A stretch of 7,383 bases of DNA from Candidatus Electrothrix marina (GCA_004028495.1 MTKS01000071.1:1-7383), one strand, 5' to 3'. Positions 1-6,104 are shown, numbered from the stretch's first letter. Program-made: numbers and translations. Notes: generated by a model from the letters alone, not told the origin.

Positions 1-2
1 TA

Positions 3-164
3 GATTATTTTAAAAAGAAGAGCAGCGGCTGTAAAGAAATACGCCGGGAAACCAAACGAAGGCTGGTTGATGCCTCATTTATCGGCGATAACGACGAGAG
101 GTTGATCAAAATTGTCCAGGACGAATTCGTGGATCTGGCCCGGACCCGGTACGGGAAAAAATAA
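3..164 (+). CDS. C-terminal end of an unidentified protein (5' end outside window)
   Basis: An open frame enters from the left edge and ends with TAA at 162-164. The visible part is about 53 residues, highly charged and rich in Lys, Arg, Asp and Glu, and it ends in DLARTRYGKK. I do not recognise the family. The stop codon overlaps the start codon of the metallopeptidase gene by one base (TAATG), so the two genes are probably translationally coupled and cotranscribed. YgjP-like peptidases often lie next to type I restriction subunit genes, so an HsdR C-terminus was considered, but nothing in these residues shows it. The frame is convincing because of the coupled stop; the product is unknown. 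Confidence 0.55.
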   Translation, partial: DYFKKKSSGCKEIRRETKRRLVDASFIGDNDERLIKIVQDEFVDLARTRYGKK

Positions 165-865
165 TGTCTTTTGCCTATCAGGTGATACGAAGGCCCCGCA
201 GGAAAACAGCGTCTATCTCGGTACAGCCTGATTGCTCCGTGCAGATACTGGTACCGTCCTTTTTATCCGACCTGAAAATCGAGGAACTGGTGCAGCGGAA
301 AAGCGGGTGGATCAAAAACAAGATCAGCCAGTTTGAGGAGATTCGGCGCAACAGCGGGGCAAAGCAGTATGTCTCCGGGGAATGCTTTACCTACCTCGGT
401 AGAAATTATCGCCTCAAGGTCATCCCCGGTGTTCAGGAAGAATATTGCGCCAAGCTGCTGCACGGCAGGTTGCATGTTTATGTGCCAGCGGGCACTGATC
501 CGGAGGCCCATGATCAGTTGGTCATCAGGCAGCTGTCTGCCTGGTATCGGCAGCAGGCGGCGGTTCGTCTCCGGGAAAAGACACAACGCTATGCGGCCCG
601 CCTGCTTGTTGCCCCGGTTTCCGTCGGCATCAAGGAGTACAGGGCACGCTGGGGCAGCTGCCATAGCGACGGACGTATTTATTATAACTGGCGGATTATC
701 GCGGCCCCGCATTCCGTGATTGATTACGTTGTGGTGCATGAACTCTGTCATCTGGTCTGTCCTGATCATTCCCCGCGATTCTGGAATCTGCTCTCCACCA
801 TCCTGCCGGATTATGCGGAACGAAAAGTATGGCTCAAGGTGAACGGCGGCGGACTGGGGGTGTAG
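164..865 (+). CDS. YgjP-like M48-type zinc metallopeptidase (DUF45)
   Basis: The gene encodes 233 residues, a normal length for the YgjP/DUF45 family of predicted cytoplasmic zinc metallopeptidases. The zinc site is visible as HELCH at residues 192-196, with Glu193 as the likely general base, followed by a third ligand at His202 in the segment DHSPRFW. The family block upstream (EYRARWGSC, residues 158-166, then YYNWRII) and the all-beta N-terminal half with a WI..K motif near residue 49 also match. There is no signal peptide or membrane segment. The start is the ATG overlapping the previous stop codon; no strong Shine-Dalgarno sequence precedes it, which fits translational coupling. The substrate is unknown for this family. 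It could work with the gene to its left, but that gene is not identified. Confidence 0.9.
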   Translation: MSFAYQVIRRPRRKTASISVQPDCSVQILVPSFLSDLKIEELVQRKSGWIKNKISQFEEIRRNSGAKQYVSGECFTYLGRNYRLKVIPGVQEEYCAKLLHGRLHVYVPAGTDPEAHDQLVIRQLSAWYRQQAAVRLREKTQRYAARLLVAPVSVGIKEYRARWGSCHSDGRIYYNWRIIAAPHSVIDYVVVHELCHLVCPDHSPRFWNLLSTILPDYAERKVWLKVNGGGLGV

Positions 866-888
866 TTTTGATTTTATCGAATTATCTC

Positions 889-916
889 TTGACAAATAGG
901 CCGCTCGATTTAAGAT
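889..916 (+). promoter_or_regulatory. Sigma-70 type promoter for the leucine leader and leuA
   Basis: A perfect -35 hexamer TTGACA lies at 889-894 and a -10-like TAAGAT at 911-916, separated by 16 bases. The expected RNA start is near 923, about 35 bases before the leader peptide start and about 275 bases before leuA. The position just upstream of a complete attenuator supports it. The -10 matches the consensus at 4 of 6 positions. Confidence 0.7.
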
Positions 917-957
917 GAAGGAAACCTGAACAACAACGAAATCAGTATATACGAATA

Positions 958-1053
958 ATGATCTTAGCAGAACTCCTTCGCAATCTTCTTTTTCTCCTAA
1001 GCCTCCTGGGGCTGCACAGCGCGACTGTGGCAGAAGGGCGAGCTTTGTTCTGA
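958..1053 (+). CDS. leuL: Leucine-rich leader peptide of the leuA attenuator (31 aa)
   Basis: A 31-codon frame runs from ATG at 958 to TGA at 1051. The peptide begins MILAELLRNLLFLLSLLGLH and contains 11 leucines; ten of them are within the first 19 codons, with four adjacent Leu-Leu pairs. The leucine codons are mixed (CTT, CTC, CTG, CTA, TTA), so charged leucyl-tRNA supply in general would be sensed. The coding part overlaps the 5' arm of the leader hairpin, and the stop codon lies between RNA regions 2 and 3, as in enterobacterial leu, ilv and his leaders. I use the name leuL for function only; the sequence is not similar to the E. coli peptide beyond its leucine run. The ribosome binding site is weak: the nearest purine-rich stretch (917-923) is too far upstream. 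No alternative in-frame start exists, because an in-frame TGA lies at 916. Confidence 0.85.
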   Translation: MILAELLRNLLFLLSLLGLHSATVAEGRALF

Positions 1054-1088
1054 GTATCAGGAACAGAATTGATCCAGCAGCCACGGTT
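1012..1088 (+). promoter_or_regulatory. Leucine attenuator switch: 1:2 hairpin and 2:3 antiterminator
   Basis: Two mutually exclusive pairings are readable. Pairing 1:2 joins 1012-1019 (CTGCACAG) to 1025-1033 (CTGTGGCAG), with 8 base pairs, one bulged G and a 5-base loop. Pairing 2:3 joins 1023-1031 (GACTGTGGC) to 1080-1088 (GCCACGGTT), with 9 base pairs including two G-U pairs. The second pairing uses the 5' arm of the terminator hairpin and so blocks it. Known attenuation logic predicts that a ribosome stalled on the leucine codons frees region 2 to form the antiterminator, giving readthrough into leuA, whereas a ribosome reaching the stop codon at 1051 lets the terminator form. The pairings are seen directly; the regulation is inferred. 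Confidence 0.82.
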
Positions 1089-1115
1089 CAGCGTATGAAC
1101 CGTGGCTTTTTTTTT
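1079..1115 (+). terminator. Rho-independent terminator serving as the leuA attenuator
   Basis: A perfect 12-bp inverted repeat, AGCCACGGTTCA at 1079-1090 and TGAACCGTGGCT at 1096-1107, encloses the 5-base loop GCGTA. It is followed by an uninterrupted T run at 1107-1115 and a second run of six Ts after one G. It sits 26 bases past the leader peptide stop codon and 84 bases before leuA, so it is an attenuator rather than the end of the metallopeptidase transcript, although it could stop that as well. Confidence 0.93.
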
Positions 1116-1198
1116 GTTTTTTCCACGGAACAGCCCCCGTAACCTTGCGGGGCGGAAAAATTTATCCGGTATTTTAACGTGTAAGAGAGGACAAGACC

Positions 1199-2896
1199 AT
1201 GCAGGCTGATAAATTGAAGAAGTATCGTCCCTACCCGACGGTGCCGTTGAAGGATCGCACCTGGCCCGATAAGACCATCACCCAAGCACCGCTCTGGTGC
1301 TCTGTTGATCTCCGTGATGGCAATCAGGCCCTGCGTCAGCCCATGAATCTGGAGCAGAAGCTGGAGATGTTCCAATTGCTTGTCGATATCGGCTTTAAAG
1401 AAATAGAGGTCGGTTTTCCGGCGGCCTCCAAGGTGGAATTTGATTTTCTCCGCCTGCTCATCGAGGACAACCTCATCCCGAAAGATGTCACCGTGCAGGT
1501 GCTGACCCAGGCCCGTGAGCATCTGATTCGTAAAAGTTTTGAGGCCTTGCAGGGCGTCCGCAAAGGAATTGTTCATCTCTATAACTCCACCTCCACCTTG
1601 CAGCGGCAGGTGGTGTTCAAGATGGACAGGAAAGAAATTATCCAACTGGGTGTGCAGGGAGCGCAGGTCATTCGCGAAGAGGCGGAGCGGTTTGATGGGG
1701 ATATTCGCTATGAGTATTCACCGGAGAGCTTCACCGGCACAGAGCTTGATTTTGCCCTGGAGATCTGCGAGGAGGTGATGGCTGTCTGGGAACCGACCCC
1801 GGAACGACCGGTGGTGGTCAATCTGCCAGCAACCGTGGAAATGGCCACAGCCAATATCTATGCCGACCAGATCGAGTGGTTCAGTCGTCAGATGAAGAAT
1901 CGCGACTGCGCTCTGATCAGTCTCCATGCCCATAATGACCGGGGCAGTGCCGTGGCCGCCACCGAATTGGCCCTGATGGCCGGGGCGGATCGGGTGGAAG
2001 GTACTCTGTTCGGCAACGGCGAACGGACCGGCAATGTGGATATCATCACCCTGGCCCTGAATATGTTTTCTCAGGGGGTGGATCCGAAATTGGATTTTTC
2101 CAATGTCAACCGGGTGGTTAATGTGTATAAGCGTTGTACCGACCTGCCTGTCCATCCCCGTCATCCTTATGTGGGCGATTTGGTCTACACGGCTTTTTCC
2201 GGCTCCCATCAGGATGCCATCAGCAAGGGCATGGATGCGGTGGCCGATGATGCCTCCGGCATCTGGGCTGTTCCCTATCTGCCCATTGATCCGAAAGATG
2301 TGGGGCGCACCTATGAATCCATTATCTGTATTAACAGTCAGTCCGGCAAGGGCGGGGTGTCTTATATTATGGATCGGCAGTTCGGCTATAAACTGCCCAA
2401 GGCGATGCAGCCCGGTTTCGGGCGAGTGGTGCAAGGTGAGTCGGAGAAGGTAGGGGATGAATTATCCAATAAGGCAGTGTACGATGTCTTTGAGCGGGAA
2501 TACCTGCGGGAGGACGGCTATTACAGGCTCAAGGAGTTTAATGTCATCAAGCGCCATATTGATCAGCGTGAGGAGATGTCCACGGCCTCTATTGAGGCAC
2601 TTATTGCAATCGGTAATGAGGAACAGAGTTTTCAAGGGACCGGCAACGGGCCCCTTGATGCGATGTGCGCAGTCCTGAACGAGCAGGCCGAGTTGCATTT
2701 TGTCCTGAATTCCTATGACGAACATTCCCTGACCGAAGGGGCCTCCTCCAGGGCGGTCACCTATATTGAGCTGATGGATAAGCGGGAAAAGGGCAGCCGG
2801 GAGGGCTGGTGGGGAGCCGGCGTGGATACGGATATTATTGTGTCCTCAATCAAGGCTTTGCTCAGTGCGGTTAATCGGATGCATGCAGGCCGGTAA
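1199..2896 (+). CDS. leuA: 2-isopropylmalate synthase (LeuA, mycobacterial/LeuA2 type)
   Basis: The enzyme condenses acetyl-CoA with 2-oxoisovalerate to 2-isopropylmalate, the first committed step of leucine synthesis, in the cytoplasm. The 565 residues match the long LeuA type typified by Mycobacterium. The TIM-barrel part shows DLRDGNQAL at 37-45, with Arg39 as the catalytic arginine and Asp40 as a metal ligand. HAHNDRG at 243-249 supplies metal ligands His243 and His245, and GNGERTGN lies at 272-279. The C-terminal part from about 430 to 560 is the LeuA regulatory domain, with a typical GTGNGPLDA at 480-488, so feedback inhibition by leucine is likely. The start is an ATG preceded by GAGAGG at 1185-1190 with 8 bases of spacing. 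Upstream lies the complete leucine attenuator. leuB, leuC and leuD do not follow, so leuA heads a different operon here. Nothing essential is missing. Confidence 0.97.
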   Translation: MQADKLKKYRPYPTVPLKDRTWPDKTITQAPLWCSVDLRDGNQALRQPMNLEQKLEMFQLLVDIGFKEIEVGFPAASKVEFDFLRLLIEDNLIPKDVTVQVLTQAREHLIRKSFEALQGVRKGIVHLYNSTSTLQRQVVFKMDRKEIIQLGVQGAQVIREEAERFDGDIRYEYSPESFTGTELDFALEICEEVMAVWEPTPERPVVVNLPATVEMATANIYADQIEWFSRQMKNRDCALISLHAHNDRGSAVAATELALMAGADRVEGTLFGNGERTGNVDIITLALNMFSQGVDPKLDFSNVNRVVNVYKRCTDLPVHPRHPYVGDLVYTAFSGSHQDAISKGMDAVADDASGIWAVPYLPIDPKDVGRTYESIICINSQSGKGGVSYIMDRQFGYKLPKAMQPGFGRVVQGESEKVGDELSNKAVYDVFEREYLREDGYYRLKEFNVIKRHIDQREEMSTASIEALIAIGNEEQSFQGTGNGPLDAMCAVLNEQAELHFVLNSYDEHSLTEGASSRAVTYIELMDKREKGSREGWWGAGVDTDIIVSSIKALLSAVNRMHAGR

Positions 2897-2929
2897 AGAG
2901 ACCGGAAAGATAACCAGGAGAGGGGAAAG

Positions 2930-3436
2930 ATGAAAAAATTAGGAAGCGTGCAAAAAAAGCAGATAACAGGTGTTTTGCTGCTGGCCTTGTCCTTTGTCGC
3001 GTCGGCGGGTCGGGCCGAAATCGTCGGTGAAGTCAGCACCACCTTTAAGCTGATCGGGGCCAATGATAAAATCGTGATCGAGGCCTTTGATGACCCGGAT
3101 ATCAGCGGGGCTACCTGTTATCTGAGCAGGGCCAAGACCGGCGGCATCAAGGGGACTGTGGGGCTGGCTGAGGATAAATCGGACGCCTCTATTGCCTGTC
3201 GCCAGACCGGGCCGATCATTTTGCCCCAAGATGTGGCTAACGGTAAGAGCGATGGGGATAGGGTCTTCCGTAAATCCACCTCCCTGCTGTTTAAGAAATT
3301 GCAGGTGGTGCGCTTTTATGATCCCAAACGGAATACCTTGGTCTATCTTACCTATTCGGATAAGTTTATTGACGGGTCGCCCAAGAACTCGATTTCCACT
3401 ATCGTGGTCAGGCCTTGGGAGCAGAGTAAAAAGTAA
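2930..3436 (+). CDS. creA: CreA family periplasmic protein
   Basis: The 168-residue product matches E. coli CreA along its whole length. Conserved stretches include FKLIG..DKIV.EAFDDPD near 39-57, [13 protein letters not shown] at 63-75, [12 protein letters not shown] at 79-90, LQVVRFYD at 124-131 and [14 protein letters not shown] at 143-156. A Sec signal peptide is clear: basic residues at 2-10, a hydrophobic core at about 13-25, and likely cleavage after Ala29 (GRA|E). Cys63 and Cys90 are conserved and could form a disulfide in the periplasm. The biochemical role of CreA is not known. A strong Shine-Dalgarno sequence, AGGAGAGGGG, starts at 2916 and fixes the ATG. The gene begins 33 bases after leuA with no terminator between them, so it probably shares the leuA transcript. 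In E. coli it sits beside creBCD, which is not the case here. Confidence 0.93.
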   Translation: MKKLGSVQKKQITGVLLLALSFVASAGRAEIVGEVSTTFKLIGANDKIVIEAFDDPDISGATCYLSRAKTGGIKGTVGLAEDKSDASIACRQTGPIILPQDVANGKSDGDRVFRKSTSLLFKKLQVVRFYDPKRNTLVYLTYSDKFIDGSPKNSISTIVVRPWEQSKK

Positions 3437-3450
3437 ACGCAAGGAAGGCA

Positions 3451-3699
3451 ATGATGGAGCATGTTGGTGAGGAGAGAGGAGAGGATGCGGGGTTGCAGGA
3501 TTATCGCGGCGATTGTTGAAGGGGCTATAAAGACGTAAGGTTACGTCTGAAACAGATGGCTTCCGGAGAGCAGTTCAGCTTTGTTCTTGAGAAGAAGATT
3601 GCCGAGCGGATGAATCGGGTCATCACTGTAAATGACGGGCGTGCTGTCTCTGTCGAGGAGCAGGGCGAGGATTTGGTCTATACGGTGGAGCGTACCTGA
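3451..3699 (+). CDS. TusA/SirA-like sulfurtransferase, probable selenoprotein with UGA-encoded Sec23
   Basis: Reading through one in-frame TGA (3517-3519) gives a continuous 82-residue protein that ends at TGA 3697-3699. The order is that of a TusA/SirA/YedF domain: a first strand LQDYRG (15-20), the catalytic position, a helix containing VRLRLKQM (29-36), a GE turn at 39-40, then strands ending in VSVEEQGEDLVYTVER. In TusA the catalytic Cys lies three residues after the strand-1 glycine; here that residue is the UGA codon (Gly20, Asp21, Cys22, Sec23). TusA proteins carry persulfide sulfur for tRNA thiolation and other sulfur transfers. The usual CPxP motif is replaced by Sec-Arg-Gly-Tyr, with Cys22 just before Sec. 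A SECIS-like hairpin begins 11 nt after the UGA. The start is ATG 3451 or 3454, behind AAGGAAGG at 3441-3448. The stop overlaps the next start (TGATG). The alternative, a broken gene, is less likely because both halves are intact and coupled to their neighbours. Confidence 0.78.
3517..3548 (+). other. Bacterial SECIS element directly after the UGA codon
   Basis: After the TGA at 3517-3519 come 11 nucleotides and then the inverted repeat AGACGTAA-GG-TTACGTCT at 3531-3548. A 6-bp stem (AGACGT with ACGTCT) leaves the apical loop AAGGUU. As I recall, the E. coli fdhF SECIS has the same 11-nt spacing from UGA to the upper stem and a 6-base loop AGGUCU whose GGU is bound by SelB. The GGU here (3539-3541) is shifted by only one base relative to the UGA. 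The bulged U of fdhF is not seen. SelB recruitment is inferred. Confidence 0.75.
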
Positions 3700-3908
3700 T
3701 GGGATTTTTGCAGGAGCTTGGGCGTAAGATCAGTCATGCAATTGCTGTTGCCACGGATTGGCTGCTGATCGGGATGGGTATCTTGCTGGTGCTGATTGCC
3801 CTGGTTAAGATTGATGTGCAGCTGGCCCGCTACGTGGTTATTGCGGGCGGGCTGGTACTGAGCGGGTTCGGGCTTTGGTTTCGTTGGCGGCGGTTGCGGA
3901 GGGGGTAA
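3699..3908 (+). CDS. Small two-helix inner-membrane protein, unknown function
   Basis: The gene encodes 69 residues with two predicted membrane helices, about 21-38 (WLLIGMGILLVLIALV) and 44-61 (ending GFGLW). A short amphipathic N-terminus precedes them and a very basic tail, FRWRRLRRG, follows. By the positive-inside rule both ends should face the cytoplasm, giving a hairpin topology. The ATG overlaps the stop of the selenoprotein gene (TGATG), and GGTGGAG at 3684-3690 supplies a ribosome site 8 bases upstream. This coupling argues for joint expression and possibly interaction with the TusA-like protein. I do not recognise a named family. Confidence 0.82.
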   Translation: MGFLQELGRKISHAIAVATDWLLIGMGILLVLIALVKIDVQLARYVVIAGGLVLSGFGLWFRWRRLRRG

Positions 3909-3920
3909 AAAGGTGGCGTT

Positions 3921-4364
3921 ATGCAAATAAAATCAATATCAGAAGTCCTGCTTATACTCTTTCTTCTTCTGATAAGCGGCGACTGTTTCGCTGGCAAGGG
4001 TGATCTTTTTCTTCAGGGAAGAAAGGCGGTCACCCAAGGCCGTTTCCAAGAAGCCATTCCTTTGCTCCGTCGGTACCTTGAGGCTGTGCCAAAAGGAAAA
4101 CACGCTAGCCGTGCCCTCTTTTTTATTGGCAAGGCCGATATCGGCTTAGGGGAATACGACAGTGCGCAAGCGGTTTTTGTATCGTTGATTCGAGATTGGC
4201 CCGCTACGCTGGAGGCCCAAAAAGCGCAATATAAATTGGCTATGCTGGATCTTTGGCTCGACAATGTCGACAATGCCCGCAAAAGGCTGGCAGCGATGAC
4301 TTCACATCCTGATTCTCCGCTGGTTCCAGAGGCAGCGGCTATGCTTCGTTATTTGGAAAAATAA
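3921..4364 (+). CDS. Exported tetratricopeptide-repeat protein
   Basis: The 147-residue product has a signal peptide with a hydrophobic core at about 8-19 (EVLLILFLLLIS) and likely cleavage after Ala24 (CFA|GK). The rest is alpha-helical and repeats at TPR spacing: about 29-59 (GRKAVTQGRFQEAIPLLRRY), 63-94 (ALFFIGKADIGLGEYDSAQA) and 100-130. This resembles the C-terminal half of YbgF/CpoB and BamD-like TPR proteins, which act as periplasmic scaffolds. Cys22 does not form a lipobox because an Asp precedes it, so a soluble periplasmic protein is more likely than a lipoprotein. AGGTGG at 3911-3916 is the ribosome site. It starts 12 bases after the membrane protein gene and ends two bases before the next start. 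The partner is unknown. Confidence 0.88.
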   Translation: MQIKSISEVLLILFLLLISGDCFAGKGDLFLQGRKAVTQGRFQEAIPLLRRYLEAVPKGKHASRALFFIGKADIGLGEYDSAQAVFVSLIRDWPATLEAQKAQYKLAMLDLWLDNVDNARKRLAAMTSHPDSPLVPEAAAMLRYLEK

Positions 4365-4366
4365 TC

Positions 4367-6091
4367 ATGGGCGCAATTTTTGGGTTTTCTGGCCCGAGTG
4401 ACGAAAACGGCAAAAATGGCCAGGCAATGGCGACTGCGCTCAGTCATCGGGGCGTATCTCCGGCCCGTATCCATACTTCCGCGCATGCGACTGCGGCGTG
4501 GCTTCCTTCCCGAACCGGTCACGGAGGGATCATTGAAGATAACGGGCTGATTATTGCCCTTGCCGGACGACTCTTTGGCGATAAAGACAAAACCGCGATG
4601 ACGGAATTGCTCCAGAGCTACCACCGTCAAGGAAGAGCGTTTGTCAAAGAACTCCGGGGAACCTATGTGCTCGCCGTGCTGGATGGAGAGCATATTCATC
4701 TTGCACGGGATGGGGCCGGGGCCCGCACGGTCTATTACGCCTTGTATAACGGACGCTTTATTTTCGCCGTTGAACCAAAAGGCATACTGGCTTGGCCCGA
4801 TTTTCCCCGCAGGCTGCGGCCAGCTGCCGTGGCCCAGTACCTCTCCTTCAGTTTTGTGCCCGGATCGGGAACCATGCTGGAGAACCTATGGGAACTGCTT
4901 CCCGGTCACACTGTCACCTTCGCCCATGGCCGGGTGGAATCTCCCCGCTGTTTTTTCGCCTTTGAGGAACAGGTAAAAGAAGAAAAGGATGAGCGGGATT
5001 GGGTCAGGGAGTTTCACACTCTCCATCAGCAGGCAGTGGCGGATCGTCGTCCGAAATCCGGCTCGGTGGGATTATTTCTCTCTGGCGGGCTTGACTCCAG
5101 CGTGGTCGGAAGTGAGGTTATGCGGCAGATTGATCGCCCTGTGCCCAGCTGGTCGATCCACTTCGGCGAACAGTACCCGAACGAACTGGAGTTCTCCAGA
5201 GCTGCGGCAGAACGCATCGGCAGCGATCATCGAGAAATCTTGATCCAGCCCAAGGACTTCCTTCCTCAGCTCAGCGATATTATCTATCACCTGGATGAGC
5301 CCATCGGTGACCCCGTGGCCATGCCCAACTACATGCTGTCCGCCATTGCGGCCAAGGAAGTGGATTATGTGTTTAACGGGGAGGGCGGCGACCCGGTCTT
5401 TGGCGGCCCGAAAAATATCCCCATGTTGATTCAGCATTGGTACGGCGGTATTGAACGCGGCCCGCTGTTTCGCGAACAGGCCTATCTCGCCTCCTATTGC
5501 CGGGCCTATGATGATTTGGAGGATTTGCTCACCCCGGAATGGCGTAAGCAGTATAGCTCACATGATGCGCTTGAAGGTCTGTTAACTCCTTTTTTTCAAG
5601 CCCGTCAGCCGGAAAATTTTCTCGACAAACTTTGTGCCATCAATATCCGCCTTAAAGGTGCGCACCTTATCCTGCCCAAGGTTGAACGGATGACCGGGGC
5701 CCACGGTCTGACACCGCTTTCCCCCCTGTTTGATGAGCGATTGATCGAGTTGAGTTTCCGTATGCCTTCAACGCTGAAACTCCGGCACGGCGTTGAAAAA
5801 GTGATCATGAAATTGACGTATAAAGATATGTTGCCGGAGACAATCATCACTCGGCCCAAGAGCGGCATGCGGGTCCCGGTGCATTTTTGGTTCCGCAAGG
5901 ATTTGCGCCGATATGCCCGCAAAATCCTGAGCAGGCGGGAGGTCAAACGAGCCGGAATTTTTAACCCTGATCGAGTTGAGGAACTGCTCAACTATGACAC
6001 GGAACACGGCCAGCCCCGGCACGGTCTCAAGCTGTGGATGCTGATCACCTTTGAGCTGTGGCGGAGGATGATCTGGAAGGAGGGATGGTAG
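4367..6091 (+). CDS. Asparagine-synthetase-like enzyme lacking the glutaminase cysteine
   Basis: This 574-residue protein has the AsnB architecture: an Ntn-type glutaminase-like domain (about 2-195) and an ATP-pyrophosphatase synthetase domain (about 205-570). The PP-loop SGGLDSS lies at 239-245, so ATP binding and adenylation of a carboxylate are expected. LDEPIGDP at 309-316, NGEGGD at 337-342 and PKSGMRVP at 497-504 mark the rest of the synthetase site. AsnB begins Met-Cys-Gly, with Cys as the glutaminase nucleophile; here it begins MGAIFGFSG, with Gly after Met. The HRGPD and NGE motifs are also altered (HRGVS, AGR), so glutamine hydrolysis should be lost. In addition, the GDExFGG motif reads GDPVFGG (342-347), losing a glutamate important in AsnB. 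Beta-lactam synthetase and lasso-peptide cyclases are AsnB relatives that also lost the cysteine. The product is therefore probably not asparagine made from glutamine; the substrate is unknown. The start is fixed by alignment to the MCGI-type N-terminus. Confidence 0.9.
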   Translation: MGAIFGFSGPSDENGKNGQAMATALSHRGVSPARIHTSAHATAAWLPSRTGHGGIIEDNGLIIALAGRLFGDKDKTAMTELLQSYHRQGRAFVKELRGTYVLAVLDGEHIHLARDGAGARTVYYALYNGRFIFAVEPKGILAWPDFPRRLRPAAVAQYLSFSFVPGSGTMLENLWELLPGHTVTFAHGRVESPRCFFAFEEQVKEEKDERDWVREFHTLHQQAVADRRPKSGSVGLFLSGGLDSSVVGSEVMRQIDRPVPSWSIHFGEQYPNELEFSRAAAERIGSDHREILIQPKDFLPQLSDIIYHLDEPIGDPVAMPNYMLSAIAAKEVDYVFNGEGGDPVFGGPKNIPMLIQHWYGGIERGPLFREQAYLASYCRAYDDLEDLLTPEWRKQYSSHDALEGLLTPFFQARQPENFLDKLCAINIRLKGAHLILPKVERMTGAHGLTPLSPLFDERLIELSFRMPSTLKLRHGVEKVIMKLTYKDMLPETIITRPKSGMRVPVHFWFRKDLRRYARKILSRREVKRAGIFNPDRVEELLNYDTEHGQPRHGLKLWMLITFELWRRMIWKEGW

Positions 6092-6104
6092 GAGGCAGGG
6101 CGGT

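Noticed and set aside
263..1084. Long minus-strand open frame opposite the metallopeptidase gene and leucine leader
   Set aside because: It lies opposite a clear zinc peptidase gene, and its product shows no domain. It also crosses the attenuator region.
923..1198. T-box or metabolite riboswitch upstream of leuA
   Set aside because: No T-box sequence or large conserved aptamer is seen. The Leu-rich leader ORF and three-way alternative pairing explain the region.
1718..2434. Minus-strand open frame of 238 codons inside leuA
   Set aside because: It is antisense to the conserved LeuA core and rich in His and Ile in the way typical of reverse reading. It has no ribosome site or family resemblance.
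2890..2905. CCGGT/ACCGG hairpin over the leuA stop codon as a terminator
   Set aside because: The stem is only 5 bp and no T run follows, so it should not stop transcription into creA.
2939..3451. Minus-strand open frame of 170 codons opposite creA
   Set aside because: creA matches a known family end to end, with a signal peptide and a strong ribosome site. The reverse frame has none of these.
3451..3699. Pseudogene or sequencing-error explanation for the interrupted TusA-like frame
   Set aside because: Only one stop interrupts the frame and it is TGA. It falls on the catalytic position, both sides are intact without a frameshift, and a hairpin of SECIS shape and spacing follows. Decay remains possible but is the weaker reading.
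3978..3992. Lipoprotein signal in the TPR protein
   Set aside because: Cys22 is preceded by Asp at the -1 position, which does not fit a lipobox. A signal peptidase I site follows two residues later.
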